A stretch of 64,000 nucleotides of DNA from Methanobrevibacter smithii ATCC 35061 (GTDB taxonomy: Archaea > Methanobacteriota > Methanobacteria > Methanobacteriales > Methanobacteriaceae). The notes under the pieces are model-generated. The model saw nothing but the letters and a program-made list of their open reading frames with translations, was not told where the DNA came from and ran no database searches. Positions within the stretch are counted from its first letter, which is position 1. Each line of letters starts with the position of its first letter. Position numbers and translations under genes: made by a program. Of this stretch, positions 1 to 8,163 are shown piece by piece. The stretch spans positions 646,501 to 710,500 of the forward strand of contig NC_009515.1 in the NCBI RefSeq assembly GCF_000016525.1. The letters are read 5' to 3'.

Positions 1-173
1 GCAAAAATACCTAAAAATGATCCAAGAGTAGCTATAAGTCCTAAAAAGGATGTTGCTCCAAATCCAAAACTTCCAATCAATAAAATAAATGAACTAGAAA
101 CCAAACTTACAAGTGCCCCTAAGCCACCTACAATTAGTTCAAATATTCTTGAAACTGATTTTCTTCTTTGCAT
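1..173 (-). CDS. DUF4064-like small membrane protein (partial, runs off window edge)
   Basis: The gene reads leftward from an ATG at 173 and continues past base 1, so only the first 57 residues are visible. They begin MQRRKSVSRIFELIVGG and then form glycine- and serine-rich hydrophobic stretches typical of a multi-pass small membrane protein. The pattern (basic N-terminus, R-x-F/L-E-L-x-x-G, then G-rich helices) closely matches the membrane part of the zinc-ribbon protein at 7403-7825, so I place both in a DUF4064-like family. Unlike that protein it has no zinc ribbon before the membrane part. Function is unknown. It lies upstream of and codirectional with archease, with 36 bases between them. 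Confidence 0.6.
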   Translation of the reverse strand, partial: MQRRKSVSRIFELIVGGLGALVSLVSSSFILLIGSFGFGATSFLGLIATLGSFLGIF

Positions 174-209
174 ATTTAATTATTTAACTATAATTCATTA
201 TATATGTTT

Positions 210-632
210 TCATAAATCAACAATTGCTGAAAGTTTTACAGCATTCCCCTCAACAATATTCATTTTGTGAAATGTTATTGCCTTAACTTCATCGCCGCGG
301 TAATGTTTATCCCAATTAATATCTTCGCCTTCAATTGTTGCATTTAAGTGATATCCGTCATCTATTTTATCAATCATGACTTTAAATTCTGAAAATAACA
401 TGAATTCTATTTCATGCAAAAATAAAAGTTCCTCTAAAAAATCATATAATAATGAAACTTTGTCTTCCGAGGTTATTTCAAATGATTTGGAAGTTATTGG
501 ATTTATATTATCTGTTTTGGAAATTATATTAAATAATGCCAATCCTGCATTTTCAAAAGCTTCGTTTAAGTTGTTTCCATATGCATAAAATCCAATATCT
601 GCAGTTACATCAAAAAATTCAAATTTTTTCAT
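210..632 (-). CDS. Archease (RtcB tRNA ligase cofactor family)
   Basis: The 140-residue product matches archease in length and layout. It opens with the FFDVTADIGFYAYG stretch, whose D-V-T-A-D-I-G core is the family signature with metal-binding acidic residues, and ends SAIVDL, where a conserved acidic residue sits. Archease is known to help RtcB, the archaeal tRNA-splicing ligase, through multiple turnovers by promoting guanylylation. RtcB itself is not in this window. An intron-containing tRNA-Met at 51204-51313 is a plausible substrate of that pathway. Start is the ATG at 632; the gene is separated from the divergent small gene at 726 by about 90 bases. Confidence 0.88.
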   Translation of the reverse strand: MKKFEFFDVTADIGFYAYGNNLNEAFENAGLALFNIISKTDNINPITSKSFEITSEDKVSLLYDFLEELLFLHEIEFMLFSEFKVMIDKIDDGYHLNATIEGEDINWDKHYRGDEVKAITFHKMNIVEGNAVKLSAIVDL

Positions 633-725
633 AGTTTTTTTCCTAAAATATTACTTTTCAAATGGGGTGTCTCTCTTTCTTTATATTACACTTTCAAACA
701 ATATTAATTTAGCGATGTGATAGAA

Positions 726-905
726 ATGTTAAAAAATTCAGATACCACAATAAAAGCTGATTTAAGAAAGAAAAGTTCTATAATGGATGAAATAGAATAT
801 AGTAACTATAATATTCAAGCTTGCATGGTGATACTTGTTATAATGATGGTATTGCTTTTATCAATAATCTCTGTTGTAACTGCGCAAAATCCCAATTTAG
901 TATAA
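726..905 (+). CDS. Small single-span membrane protein, unknown
   Basis: This is a 59-residue product with a charged, coil-like N-terminal half and one strong hydrophobic span near residues 34-52 (VILVIMMVLLLSIISVV), followed by a short polar tail. I chose the ATG at 726 because GATGTGAT precedes it at a proper distance; a GTG at 717 is possible. I recognise no family. The span near the C-terminus would anchor it in the membrane with most of the protein on one side. It may be real but has little supporting evidence beyond the start context and composition. Confidence 0.45.
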   Translation: MLKNSDTTIKADLRKKSSIMDEIEYSNYNIQACMVILVIMMVLLLSIISVVTAQNPNLV

Positions 906-1009
906 TTGGTTTTTTCTGATTATATGCTACCAAACCCTTGGCGCAGAAAAAGCATTAGATCAAAACAGGTTGACCCATGCAAAAATCTAATGTTACAGAG
1001 ATGATTAAT

Positions 1010-1273
1010 ATGAAATTTGATTCAGATATGAAGTTTTGTCAGTCATGTGCAATGCCCATGACTGAAGAATTATACGGCAGCAACAAAGACGGCAGTAAAA
1101 ACGAAGATTACTGCATTTACTGCTATGAAAATGGTGAATTTACAGCAGATATATCTATGGAAGAAATGATTGATTTTTGTGTTCCGAAAACTGTCGAAAA
1201 TACAGATATGGATGAAAAAACAGCTAGAAAAATGTTAAATGAAGCATTTCCACAACTTAAAAGATGGAAATGA
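1010..1273 (+). CDS. Zinc-ribbon domain protein
   Basis: The product of about 87 residues carries C-x2-C (FCQSCAMPM) and, after some 20 residues, C-x2-C (YCIYCYENG), which is the layout of the putative zinc-ribbon family found in bacteria and archaea next to regulators. The C-terminal part (TARKMLNEAFPQLKRWK) is typical of that family, where a short helical tail follows the ribbon. The ATG at 1010 is favoured over an upstream ATG at 977 because the latter has no ribosome-binding sequence and adds no conserved residues; an ATG at 1028 is also possible. It ends just 3 bases before the convergent Cdc6-like gene. Confidence 0.75.
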   Translation: MKFDSDMKFCQSCAMPMTEELYGSNKDGSKNEDYCIYCYENGEFTADISMEEMIDFCVPKTVENTDMDEKTARKMLNEAFPQLKRWK

Positions 1274-1276
1274 ATT

Positions 1277-2395
1277 TCATAATTTGAAATCACATGGGTT
1301 AAAACGTAAAATAATTTCTCTGGAATTTCCTCTTGATCCTTTTCCTGTGAATTTTGTATCAACTAATCTTAAAAACTCCAATTTTTCAAGGGTTCTGTTA
1401 AAGGTAGCATAACTTACATTTTCTTTTTCTTTAAACAGTTCAGATAATTCTCCAGCTGTGAAAATCTTATCTGAATCTGAAATTATTTTTAATAATGCCT
1501 TTTCGGTGTCATTTAATGATTTTAAAGTTTCTGAGATTTGCACTGAAACTAAAGAATCAACTGCTTTTTGGAAATGTTCTTCAGTGATTTCTCTAGAGGC
1601 ATCAGCCTCAGCAATATTACCGCAAGAGCGTAAAAGATTGATACCTACTCTCAAATCACCTACATCATAGGTATGCATAGCTACCAATTCCAATATTTCA
1701 TCACCCATTACTCCCGGGAAAAATCCTGCATTTACCCTGTCTCTTAATATATCTTCAATTTCTGAGTAAGTATATGGCTGAAATGTAATGTCCTGAGGTA
1801 TGAAAACCGTGTTTACGTTTTTATCAAAGGCATATCTGAATTCAAGATCAGACAATATTGCAAAAATTCCGGTTTTAACACCAGGATATTCTTCATATGC
1901 TCTTAACAAATCATAAAATACTTTATTAGCTGCCTTACTTTGGAACAAATAATTGACATCATCCAATGCAACGATTAATGCTTTTTTATCTGATTGAAGT
2001 TTATGCATGATCTGGTCATAAATTCTTGAAAATGGAACTCCTGTTTCCGGAGGAATATGGCCAAACAACTTTTTGTATATTTGTGAAAATATTCCAAAAC
2101 GTGTTGTATGAAGCTGACAGTTTATATAAACACAAACAACTTTTTCTGTAGTCTTTTCAACTAATTCAAATACTTTTCTGATAGCTGTTGTTTTTCCGGT
2201 TGCACATGAACCTAAAACAACGGAATTTGATGGTTGACCTCCACTTATAGCCGGTCTGATTGCCATTGCCATAGCTTCCATTTGCCTGTCCCTATAATTA
2301 TAATTTGGAGGCACATAATCTGGATCAAAAGCATTTATATTTTGAAAAAGACTTTCATCATGCATTAAAATATCTTCAATTCCCATACTTATCAT
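1277..2395 (-). CDS. cdc6: Divergent Orc1/Cdc6-type initiator AAA+ ATPase
   Basis: This 372-residue AAA+ protein has the layout of archaeal Orc1/Cdc6. Walker A GSCATGKT is at about residues 62-69, Walker B LIVALDDVNYLF at about 147-158, a sensor-2-like GDLRVGINLLR near 250, and a C-terminal winged helix from about 290 to 372. Such proteins bind origin repeats and help load MCM. Two features are unusual: Walker B reads DD rather than DE, and the P-loop lacks the usual GKTGTGKT form, which points to a second, diverged paralogue rather than the main initiator. I see no obvious origin-box repeats beside it; the gap to mptE is only 28 bases. Confidence 0.85.
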   Translation of the reverse strand: MISMGIEDILMHDESLFQNINAFDPDYVPPNYNYRDRQMEAMAMAIRPAISGGQPSNSVVLGSCATGKTTAIRKVFELVEKTTEKVVCVYINCQLHTTRFGIFSQIYKKLFGHIPPETGVPFSRIYDQIMHKLQSDKKALIVALDDVNYLFQSKAANKVFYDLLRAYEEYPGVKTGIFAILSDLEFRYAFDKNVNTVFIPQDITFQPYTYSEIEDILRDRVNAGFFPGVMGDEILELVAMHTYDVGDLRVGINLLRSCGNIAEADASREITEEHFQKAVDSLVSVQISETLKSLNDTEKALLKIISDSDKIFTAGELSELFKEKENVSYATFNRTLEKLEFLRLVDTKFTGKGSRGNSREIILRFNPCDFKL

Positions 2396-2423
2396 TTATA
2401 TTTAAACTATTATAAAAAAATTA

Positions 2424-3143
2424 TTATGACTTTAAATTAATAATTTTAACGTCCTCATTATCGTCAATCCACTTTGTAAACAATTCTGCATACTTCAATT
2501 TTTTTGTTTTGATTTCATCAGCCTTTGCAGTCTCTTCTGCAATATTCGGTCTTGAATATTTGGTTACAACATCTCCAAAATCCATTCCTGCCAATGTCAA
2601 TTCACTGGCTCCAAGTGCAATAGCTAAAAACATTGCCCTGTCCCCGTCTGTAAATCCTCCAAAATTATAGAGGTTTCCATGTGACTGAGCTTGTGTTGTT
2701 CCTAAAACATTATCGAAAAATGGAGTGTAATTTCGTACTGCATCCATGTTATTTCCATGACCGTGAATAACTAAACTTGCACCATGTGCATTTGCATATA
2801 AAATATCATTTATTTTACCGTCCAAATCAGTAGCTATTATGTCCGGAACTATTTTTTCTTCAACCAGAGCTGTTGTTGCCCCGTCTGCAGCTATTAAAAC
2901 ATAATCTATCAAATCATAGTTTTCTTTTATTTTTTTAATATGCTCTTTTAGAGAAGGACCTGCTCCAAATACTATGAATTTAGTGGAAAAATCTACTTTT
3001 TCATGCAAATCCTCCAGTGTTAAACAGCCTTGCTCAAAAAGAATGTCATCCAATACCTGGGCAGTTTTTTCATCATCTTTTCTTTCAAATCCGAAATCAT
3101 CCAATATTTTCCTATAGTAAGTTTCCCAAAGACCAAAATCCAT
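2424..3143 (-). CDS. mptE: 6-hydroxymethyl-7,8-dihydropterin pyrophosphokinase MptE
   Basis: The 239-residue product belongs to the archaeal DUF115 type of 6-hydroxymethyl-7,8-dihydropterin diphosphokinase. Characteristic stretches are FIVFGAGPSLK near residue 58, AADGAT near 85, PDIIATDLDG near 100 and HGHGNNMDA near 125. The enzyme transfers pyrophosphate from ATP to the pterin alcohol in tetrahydromethanopterin synthesis, which fits a methanogen. It is unrelated in sequence to bacterial FolK. It lies directly upstream of and codirectional with the Cdc6-like gene, but the two have no evident functional link. Confidence 0.9.
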   Translation of the reverse strand: MDFGLWETYYRKILDDFGFERKDDEKTAQVLDDILFEQGCLTLEDLHEKVDFSTKFIVFGAGPSLKEHIKKIKENYDLIDYVLIAADGATTALVEEKIVPDIIATDLDGKINDILYANAHGASLVIHGHGNNMDAVRNYTPFFDNVLGTTQAQSHGNLYNFGGFTDGDRAMFLAIALGASELTLAGMDFGDVVTKYSRPNIAEETAKADEIKTKKLKYAELFTKWIDDNEDVKIINLKS

Positions 3144-3191
3144 TTTAAAACACCTTTACATATGAATTTAGTTGCAAATTATTAATATTTT

Positions 3192-3869
3192 TTATTCCTT
3201 ATTAACAACTCTAATGTCCTTACCTGTAAAATATCTGTACAAATCATGAAACTGCCTTACAACAAAACCTGTACATGCAGCCGAGATTATTGTACCTGCA
3301 CTTACACTTCCCAAAACATCACCTAAAAATATCCAGCATAAAATAACTGTTATTATCACCATTGATGAATCAATGCATATTTTAACTGATGAGAATTTCC
3401 TATCTGCAGCTATGGCTATTGCCTCTATAAGACCTTCTCCAGGAAGAGGTGCAATATTTGCAGGCATCATTATTAAAATCCCTACAGCTATAAGAACTAT
3501 GCTTAATGCAAGCATTAAAAATTTGCCCATTAATGAAAGGTTCTGAATCGGTGCCATTACCCCCAATGAAAAATCGACAAAGTATCCGAATAAAAAAGCA
3601 CTAACAAGCTGAAGAAGTCTTTTCGGATGATACTTGTCTTTCAAAATTGGTTTTTGTATAAAAATAACTACCAGATAAAATAAAACTGATGAAAGCCCCA
3701 CATCAATATTTGCAATTAAAGCTATTGCATAAGGAATTGAATTGATTGGAGTAACTCCCAATTCAGATTTGATTGAAACCCCTACTGCAAAAGACAGTAT
3801 GCATACACCGATTATATAATATATTATTCTTTTAATTAACTCTTTTGTAATTTTAATTCTTTCATACCC
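3192..3869 (-). pseudogene. YczE/YitT-like membrane protein, paralogue 3, no usable start codon
   Basis: The clear reading frame encodes a five-span YczE-like membrane protein. From the TTG at 3761 it starts in the middle of the conserved first region (LGVTPINSIPY). The same frame continues upstream to the TAG at 3870-3872 and encodes the expected N-terminal span (IIYYIIGVCILSFAVGVSIK), but that stretch holds no ATG, GTG or TTG. An ATG at 3865-3863 lies one frame off, so a one-base indel in the A-rich run at about 3845-3862 would repair the gene. It is either decayed, translated from a rare codon, or affected by a sequence error. The family has no settled function. Confidence 0.65.
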
Positions 3870-4524
3870 CTAATTTTCTTTATTAACTACTGTAATTGAC
3901 TTTCCGGTTATTTTTTCATACAATTCTGTAAGATATCTTATAATAATTCCAATGAATATTGCTGCAAGAATTGTACCTATATTCACACTTCCAAAAATAT
4001 CCGATGTAAAGAGTCCGCAAATGATTAAAGATAACACAACCATTGATGTATCAAAACATACTTTGACTTTGGAAAATCGTTTATTATATGCCAAAGATAT
4101 GGCCTCCACAACTCCTTCACCCGGAAGAGGAGCAATGTTTGCAGGCATATAATATTAAAATACCGACAGCTATTAAAAACATACTTACAATCAGCAGTGT
4201 AAAGTTAACATCCAAAGGCAGGCCCGGCATCGGAGATAAAATCCACAGTGAAAGATCTGTAAAATACCCGAACATAACTGTATTGATTAATTGCAAAAGC
4301 CTTTTTGCTTTAAATCTCTTTTTTAAAATTGGTATTTGCAAAAATACAAGAATTGCATTAAAAATAATTGTTGTAATTCCAATATTTACACCTGAAGCCA
4401 GTGTCAAAGAGTAGGGAATTGAGCTGATTGGTGTAACTCCCAAACCAGACTTTATTGAAAGGCCCACTCCAAGTGACATTACAAATAATCCTCCAACAAA
4501 CAAGATAATTCGTTTAATCCACAT
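3870..4524 (-). pseudogene. YczE/YitT-like membrane protein, paralogue 2, frameshifted
   Basis: Two adjoining frames encode the halves of one protein. The first, from the ATG at 4524, gives MWIKRIILFVGG onward and runs out of the family pattern at AVGILILY, ending at 4117. The second resumes at MPANIAPLPGEG (4148) and runs to 3870. The intact paralogue downstream reads AVGILIMMPANIAPLPGEG without a break, so a one-base shift near 4148-4156 explains the split. The joined product would be about 218 residues, the usual family length. The start follows GAGGTATTTTA, 9 bases after the stop of the paralogue at 4534-5208, so the three genes form one transcription unit. Confidence 0.75.
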
Positions 4525-4533
4525 TAAAATACC

Positions 4534-5208
4534 TCACATCTGTTTAAAATCTATTGTTTTTCCGGTCAAATAGCTGTTAAGTTTATGGATATATTTCAAA
4601 ACAGTTCCAACAAAAACAGCTGAAAGAATTGTTCCAATACCTATGCTGCCCCCAATTACTCCTAAAAATACAAAGCAAAGCACTACAGAAATAACAAGCA
4701 GGCTAACATCATAAACAACCTTGGTTTTTGAGAAAGGCATATTAAATGCAATGGCCAATGCCTGAGTTACCCCGTCAACAGATACAGGAATAATGTTTGT
4801 AGGCACATAGAAAAATAATCCCAAAGCCACACTGAATATGCTTAGAAATGTCAGCAGCAGCTCAGAGAGGATACTGGTCGGATCCGGAATAAATCCCATC
4901 AGCCCAACTGAAAAAGTTGTGAAATATCCGAAGAGCACCCCCACAAAGACCTGCAGGAAGTGTTTAATCTTAAAGTCCTTTCCCAACAGTATCAGTTCTA
5001 TCAAAACTAAAACTGCATGAAATATAATTGTAGCTTTACCTATTTCAATTCCCCAAATCAAATTTAAAGTATATGGAATTGAACTGACCGGCGTTGCTCC
5101 CAAATTAGATTTTATTGAAAAACCTATCCCCAAAGTTATGAACCATAATCCCAAAAGATAGTTAAATACCCTTTTAAAAGTCAATTTGTCATTTCCAAAA
5201 AAATCCAT
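4534..5208 (-). CDS. YczE/YitT-like membrane protein, paralogue 1 (intact)
   Basis: This 224-residue protein has about five membrane spans and the family signature GxxxSIKSNLGATPVSSIPY near residues 30-50, with a second characteristic loop VPTNIIPVSVDGVTQALA near 135-155. It is related to bacterial YczE/YyaS/YitT-type membrane proteins, whose function is not established; a transporter-like role is only a guess. It is the first gene of a three-paralogue tandem array and the only one that looks undamaged. It is divergent from the aminotransferase gene at 5321, and the 112 bases between them must carry both promoters. Confidence 0.75.
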   Translation of the reverse strand: MDFFGNDKLTFKRVFNYLLGLWFITLGIGFSIKSNLGATPVSSIPYTLNLIWGIEIGKATIIFHAVLVLIELILLGKDFKIKHFLQVFVGVLFGYFTTFSVGLMGFIPDPTSILSELLLTFLSIFSVALGLFFYVPTNIIPVSVDGVTQALAIAFNMPFSKTKVVYDVSLLVISVVLCFVFLGVIGGSIGIGTILSAVFVGTVLKYIHKLNSYLTGKTIDFKQM

Positions 5209-5257
5209 GTTATATTATATGTACTACACAATATTTAAAAACTATAAAAATAAGACA

Positions 5258-5266
5258 TTTATATAG
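5258..5266 (+). promoter_or_regulatory. Probable TATA box for the class V aminotransferase gene
   Basis: TTTATATAG lies about 60 bases upstream of the ATG at 5321. Archaeal transcription would then start near 5285-5292, leaving a leader of about 30 bases that includes the GGAGG ribosome-binding site at 5307-5311. The call rests on sequence and spacing only. Confidence 0.45.
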
Positions 5267-5320
5267 CTTTATCATAAGCTAAATCATAAAATTTATTTTT
5301 ACATACGGAGGAAATTTTAA

Positions 5321-6463
5321 ATGGATGAAATTTTATTAATGCTTCCAGGTCCAACAACAGTACACCCAAGAGTACTTAACGCTATGTCTCAAGCTGTTGT
5401 AAATCATAGAGGAGCTAAATATGGGGAAATCTTAACTGAAACCAGTGAATTAATGTCTGATGTTTTCCAAACCTCTAACCAATCCTATTTATTAACTGGA
5501 TCTGGAACTGCAGCAATGGAAGCAGCTATAAGTAATGTAGTAAATTCCGGAGAAAAAATCTTAAATGTCGTAGGAGGAAAATTCGGAGAACGTTTCATGA
5601 AAATAGCTAATGCTCATGGAATTACCACCGAAGAATTAGCAGTAGAATGGGGAACTGCAGTAACTCCTGAAGCTATTAAAGCTGCTCTTGATGCTGATGA
5701 GGATATTAAAGCAGTATCTGTTGTTCATAATGAAACCTCAACTGGTGTAGCAGCACCTATTGAAGCAATCGGTAAAGTAATGAAAGACTACGATGCACTC
5801 TACATTGTAGATACAGTATCTTCCCTTGGAGGAGACTATGTTGATGTAGACAAATTCGGAATCGATGTATGTATTACAGGATCCCAAAAATGTATTGCAG
5901 CACCACCTGGAATGGCTGCCATTACATTAAGTGACGATGCATGGGCTGCTGCAGACAAAGTAGACTCCCACACTTTCTACTTAGATATGCAGGCTGCTAA
6001 AAAAAGTGGAGACAAAAATCCGCCACAAACTCCATACACTCCTTCTGTATCTCTAACTTATGCTATGAACGAAGCATTAAAAATGGTTATGGAAGAAGGA
6101 TTAGAAAACAGAGTTGCACGTCACCACAAAGCTGCTAAAGCTAGCGTAGCTGCTTCAAAAGCATTAGGTTTAGAATTATTCGCAGATGAAAAAGTATCCT
6201 CAGCTACTGTAACTGCAGTTAAAATGCCTGAAGGCGTAACTGATGCAGAATTCAGAGGAACTACCCGTGACAAATACGGAGTGGAATTAGCTGGTGGACA
6301 AGACCACTTAAAAGGAAACATATTCAGAATAGGACATATGGGAAATATTTCCTACAAAGAATTGGTACAAACCTTTGCAGCTATCGGAATGACCTTAAAA
6401 GGCCTCGGTGCAATTGAAGATGCTGGTGCCGGAGTAGCATCCATTACAGAATCATACTTATGA
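5321..6463 (+). CDS. Class V PLP-dependent aminotransferase (alanine/serine-glyoxylate type)
   Basis: This 380-residue protein belongs to the class V (SPAT/PucG-like) aminotransferases. It starts with LMLPGPTTVHPRVLNAM, has the cofactor region GSGTAAMEAAI near residue 60, the aspartate stretch YIVDTVSSLGGD near 165, and the PLP lysine in ITGSQKCIAAPPG near 190. The C-terminal FRIGHMGNI is also typical. A homologue in Methanocaldococcus has been described as a broad-specificity aspartate/phosphoserine aminotransferase, so a role in serine or alanine metabolism is likely but the substrate cannot be read from sequence. A strong GGAGG precedes the start, and a hairpin plus T-run overlaps the end, suggesting a well-expressed single gene. 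Confidence 0.88.
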   Translation: MDEILLMLPGPTTVHPRVLNAMSQAVVNHRGAKYGEILTETSELMSDVFQTSNQSYLLTGSGTAAMEAAISNVVNSGEKILNVVGGKFGERFMKIANAHGITTEELAVEWGTAVTPEAIKAALDADEDIKAVSVVHNETSTGVAAPIEAIGKVMKDYDALYIVDTVSSLGGDYVDVDKFGIDVCITGSQKCIAAPPGMAAITLSDDAWAAADKVDSHTFYLDMQAAKKSGDKNPPQTPYTPSVSLTYAMNEALKMVMEEGLENRVARHHKAAKASVAASKALGLELFADEKVSSATVTAVKMPEGVTDAEFRGTTRDKYGVELAGGQDHLKGNIFRIGHMGNISYKELVQTFAAIGMTLKGLGAIEDAGAGVASITESYL

Positions 6464-6487
6464 TTCTGCTTTTTTTTCTTTTTTAAA
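6448..6487 (+). terminator. Hairpin plus T-run terminator of the aminotransferase gene
   Basis: AGAATCAT (6448-6455) and ATGATTCT (6460-6467) form a perfect 8-bp stem with a four-base loop. It is followed at once by a T-rich tract. The stem overlaps the TGA stop at 6461-6463. Confidence 0.7.
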
Positions 6488-6814
6488 TAGCTTTTATCAA
6501 TTATAAAATAAAAACCTTATTTTTATAAAATCATTACTTGAAAAAGCTATATATGAAAATAGATTATTTACAAACCAAATCATCATCCAAATAATTTAAT
6601 AGTTTGATAAATTTCTTTTTGCATTTACTTAATTCAGGACCCATAAATAACTATTTTAAAAAAAATGATTAATTAAAAATAAAAATTAAGTAATTCATCA
6701 TTAATAAAAAACAATTAGAAACACTTAATATAAACATGTTATAAACTGTATAATATCTATTTAATGAATAGATTAATAACATGTGAAAAAAATTACTTTG
6801 AAAGGAGGTCAAAA
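6488..6814. other. AT-rich intergenic region, no gene seen
   Basis: About 330 bases separate the aminotransferase terminator from the zinc-ribbon gene. I see no convincing reading frame or RNA gene. Several TATA-like stretches occur (for example around 6545-6555 and 6740-6755), and the last 14 bases hold the strong AAAGGAGGT ribosome-binding site of the next gene. Confidence 0.5.
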
Positions 6815-7393
6815 ATGTCAAAATTTTGTTTAAAATGTGGTGCTGAAAATAAAGATGAAGCACAGTTCTGCGAAAAATGCGGATATGAATGGAATACTCA
6901 AACAAAAGCACAAAACCATAAAAATGGAATAATAGATAAATTATTCTACAAAATTGATAAAAAAACTATGCAACGAAGAGTTTCAAAGGGAAAAACTATA
7001 CTCATGATAATGATTATACTGTTTATATTACTAATCATCATAGGGTCAATGAGTCCTAGCACTCCTCAAACAAATCCAAAAATAACAGATTTAAGTATAC
7101 AAAGTGAAGGTTATGGTGCTTATTCAGTCAGTGGAACATTAACCCCAGATAAGGATTATGATTATTTAGAAATGGTAGTTGTGTTTTATGACGATAGTGG
7201 AGCAGTAATTGATAAAAGCCCCTTAGTTTGGAATATGAATGATATACAAAAAGACCAAATAGTTAAAATAAATGGTAATGCTTATGTAAATGGTGACTCA
7301 ACACCATCAAAAGCAGAAGTATATATTCTTGATAGTGCATTCGGAGGAAACGATTTATCAGATGCAATATATAACCAAACAATAACAATATAA
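6815..7393 (+). CDS. Zinc-ribbon membrane-anchored protein with exported domain
   Basis: The 192-residue product has three parts. Residues 1-25 form a zinc ribbon (FCLKCGAENKDEAQFCEKCG, two C-x2-C pairs). Near residues 60-80 lies one hydrophobic span (ILMIMIILFILLIIIGSM). The rest looks like an extracytoplasmic beta-rich domain resembling FxLYD-type domains (SVSGTLTPDKDYDYLEMVVVFYD). Proteins of this design are common in Methanobrevibacter, but their role is unknown. The start at 6815 is fixed by AAAGGAGGT at 6801-6809; a longer frame from 6764 lacks such a site. It is followed after 9 bases by another zinc-ribbon membrane gene, probably cotranscribed. Confidence 0.75.
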   Translation: MSKFCLKCGAENKDEAQFCEKCGYEWNTQTKAQNHKNGIIDKLFYKIDKKTMQRRVSKGKTILMIMIILFILLIIIGSMSPSTPQTNPKITDLSIQSEGYGAYSVSGTLTPDKDYDYLEMVVVFYDDSGAVIDKSPLVWNMNDIQKDQIVKINGNAYVNGDSTPSKAEVYILDSAFGGNDLSDAIYNQTITI

Positions 7394-7402
7394 GGTGAAA
7401 AA

Positions 7403-7825
7403 ATGAAATTTTGTGTTTCTTGTGGAACTGAAAATGATGACAATGCTACATTCTGTATAAAATGCGGATACAATTTTGATGGAAAATCTGAAACTTCAAC
7501 TAAAGAAATAACTGCAAATGAAACATCAAGAACCTTAGAACTAGTTTTAGGAATTATTGGTGCAATTTTTGGTTTGCTTGGTGGCGTGTTTGCAATAATG
7601 TTATCATCATTTGGAGGAACCGAAATATTTGCTTTAGGAATATCTGCACTTTTAGCATCCATAGTAGGGATTGTAGGATCAGTATATGTGAAAAATAATG
7701 CAAAAACTGGTGGAATAATATTAATTATTTCAGCAATATGGTTATTAATAAGTATTTCAGCATATGGAATACTCGGATTCATATTATTAGGTATTGCCGG
7801 ACTAATTGCATTAATAAGAAAATAA
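7403..7825 (+). CDS. Zinc-ribbon plus DUF4064-like membrane protein
   Basis: The first 25 residues of this 140-residue protein form a zinc ribbon (FCVSCGTENDDNATFCIKCG). From about residue 42 it turns into three or four membrane spans rich in glycine and serine with the motif RTLELVLGIIGAIFGLLGG, as in DUF4064 proteins. The partial gene at 1-173 is a relative without the ribbon. GGTGA lies just before the ATG. No function is known. It ends in a perfect palindrome that probably terminates transcription. Confidence 0.72.
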   Translation: MKFCVSCGTENDDNATFCIKCGYNFDGKSETSTKEITANETSRTLELVLGIIGAIFGLLGGVFAIMLSSFGGTEIFALGISALLASIVGIVGSVYVKNNAKTGGIILIISAIWLLISISAYGILGFILLGIAGLIALIRK

Positions 7826-7826
7826 A

Positions 7827-7855
7827 TGAAGACAATTGTCTTCATATTTATTTTT
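7827..7855 (+). terminator. Palindrome plus T-rich tract after the DUF4064-like gene
   Basis: The 18-base sequence at 7827-7844 is a perfect palindrome (TGAAGACAA and its complement) placed 2 bases after the stop codon. It is followed by a TATTTATTTTT tract. Confidence 0.6.
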
Positions 7856-8089
7856 AAATAATCTTATTTTATTAATTAGATAGTTAAAATATATTTAAAA
7901 AATTTAAAGTAAAAATATTTGCAACATTACTCTTAAATACAACTTAATTTAACTTATAATTCCAATTTTTTAAATTTAATTTACTAAACAAACAATTAAA
8001 TTAAAAATTTTAAAAAACACTAAAACAAAATACAATAATTAATTTTTTTATATCTTCAAAACTGCATTATTTCTTTTTTTGATTTTGTG
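7856..8089. other. Very AT-rich spacer, no gene seen
   Basis: No reading frame of note on either strand. The base composition is extremely AT-rich, with poly-T and poly-A runs. The spacer ends at the left copy of the 72-bp direct repeat. Confidence 0.5.
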
Positions 8090-8161
8090 AAATTTTATCG
8101 AATATACTCGATAAATTTTAAAAAATAGTAAAAATTTCTTCCATACTCGATAAAAACCAAG
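8090..8161 (+). repeat. 72-bp direct repeat, left copy, containing a palindromic operator-like site
   Basis: This 72-base segment recurs at 9418-9489 with only 5 substitutions and no gaps. It contains the inverted repeat TTTATCGA (8094-8101), ATATAC, TCGATAAA (8108-8115), and a second half-site TACTCGATAAA at 8144-8154. It ends two bases before the stop codon of the ATPase gene, so the two copies bracket that gene exactly. Confidence 0.85.
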
Positions 8162-8163
8162 CA

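Noticed and set aside
2396-2423. Replication origin beside the Cdc6-like gene
   Set aside because: The gap is only 28 bases and I see no repeated origin boxes in the flanking intergenic DNA. The Cdc6-like protein is also diverged.
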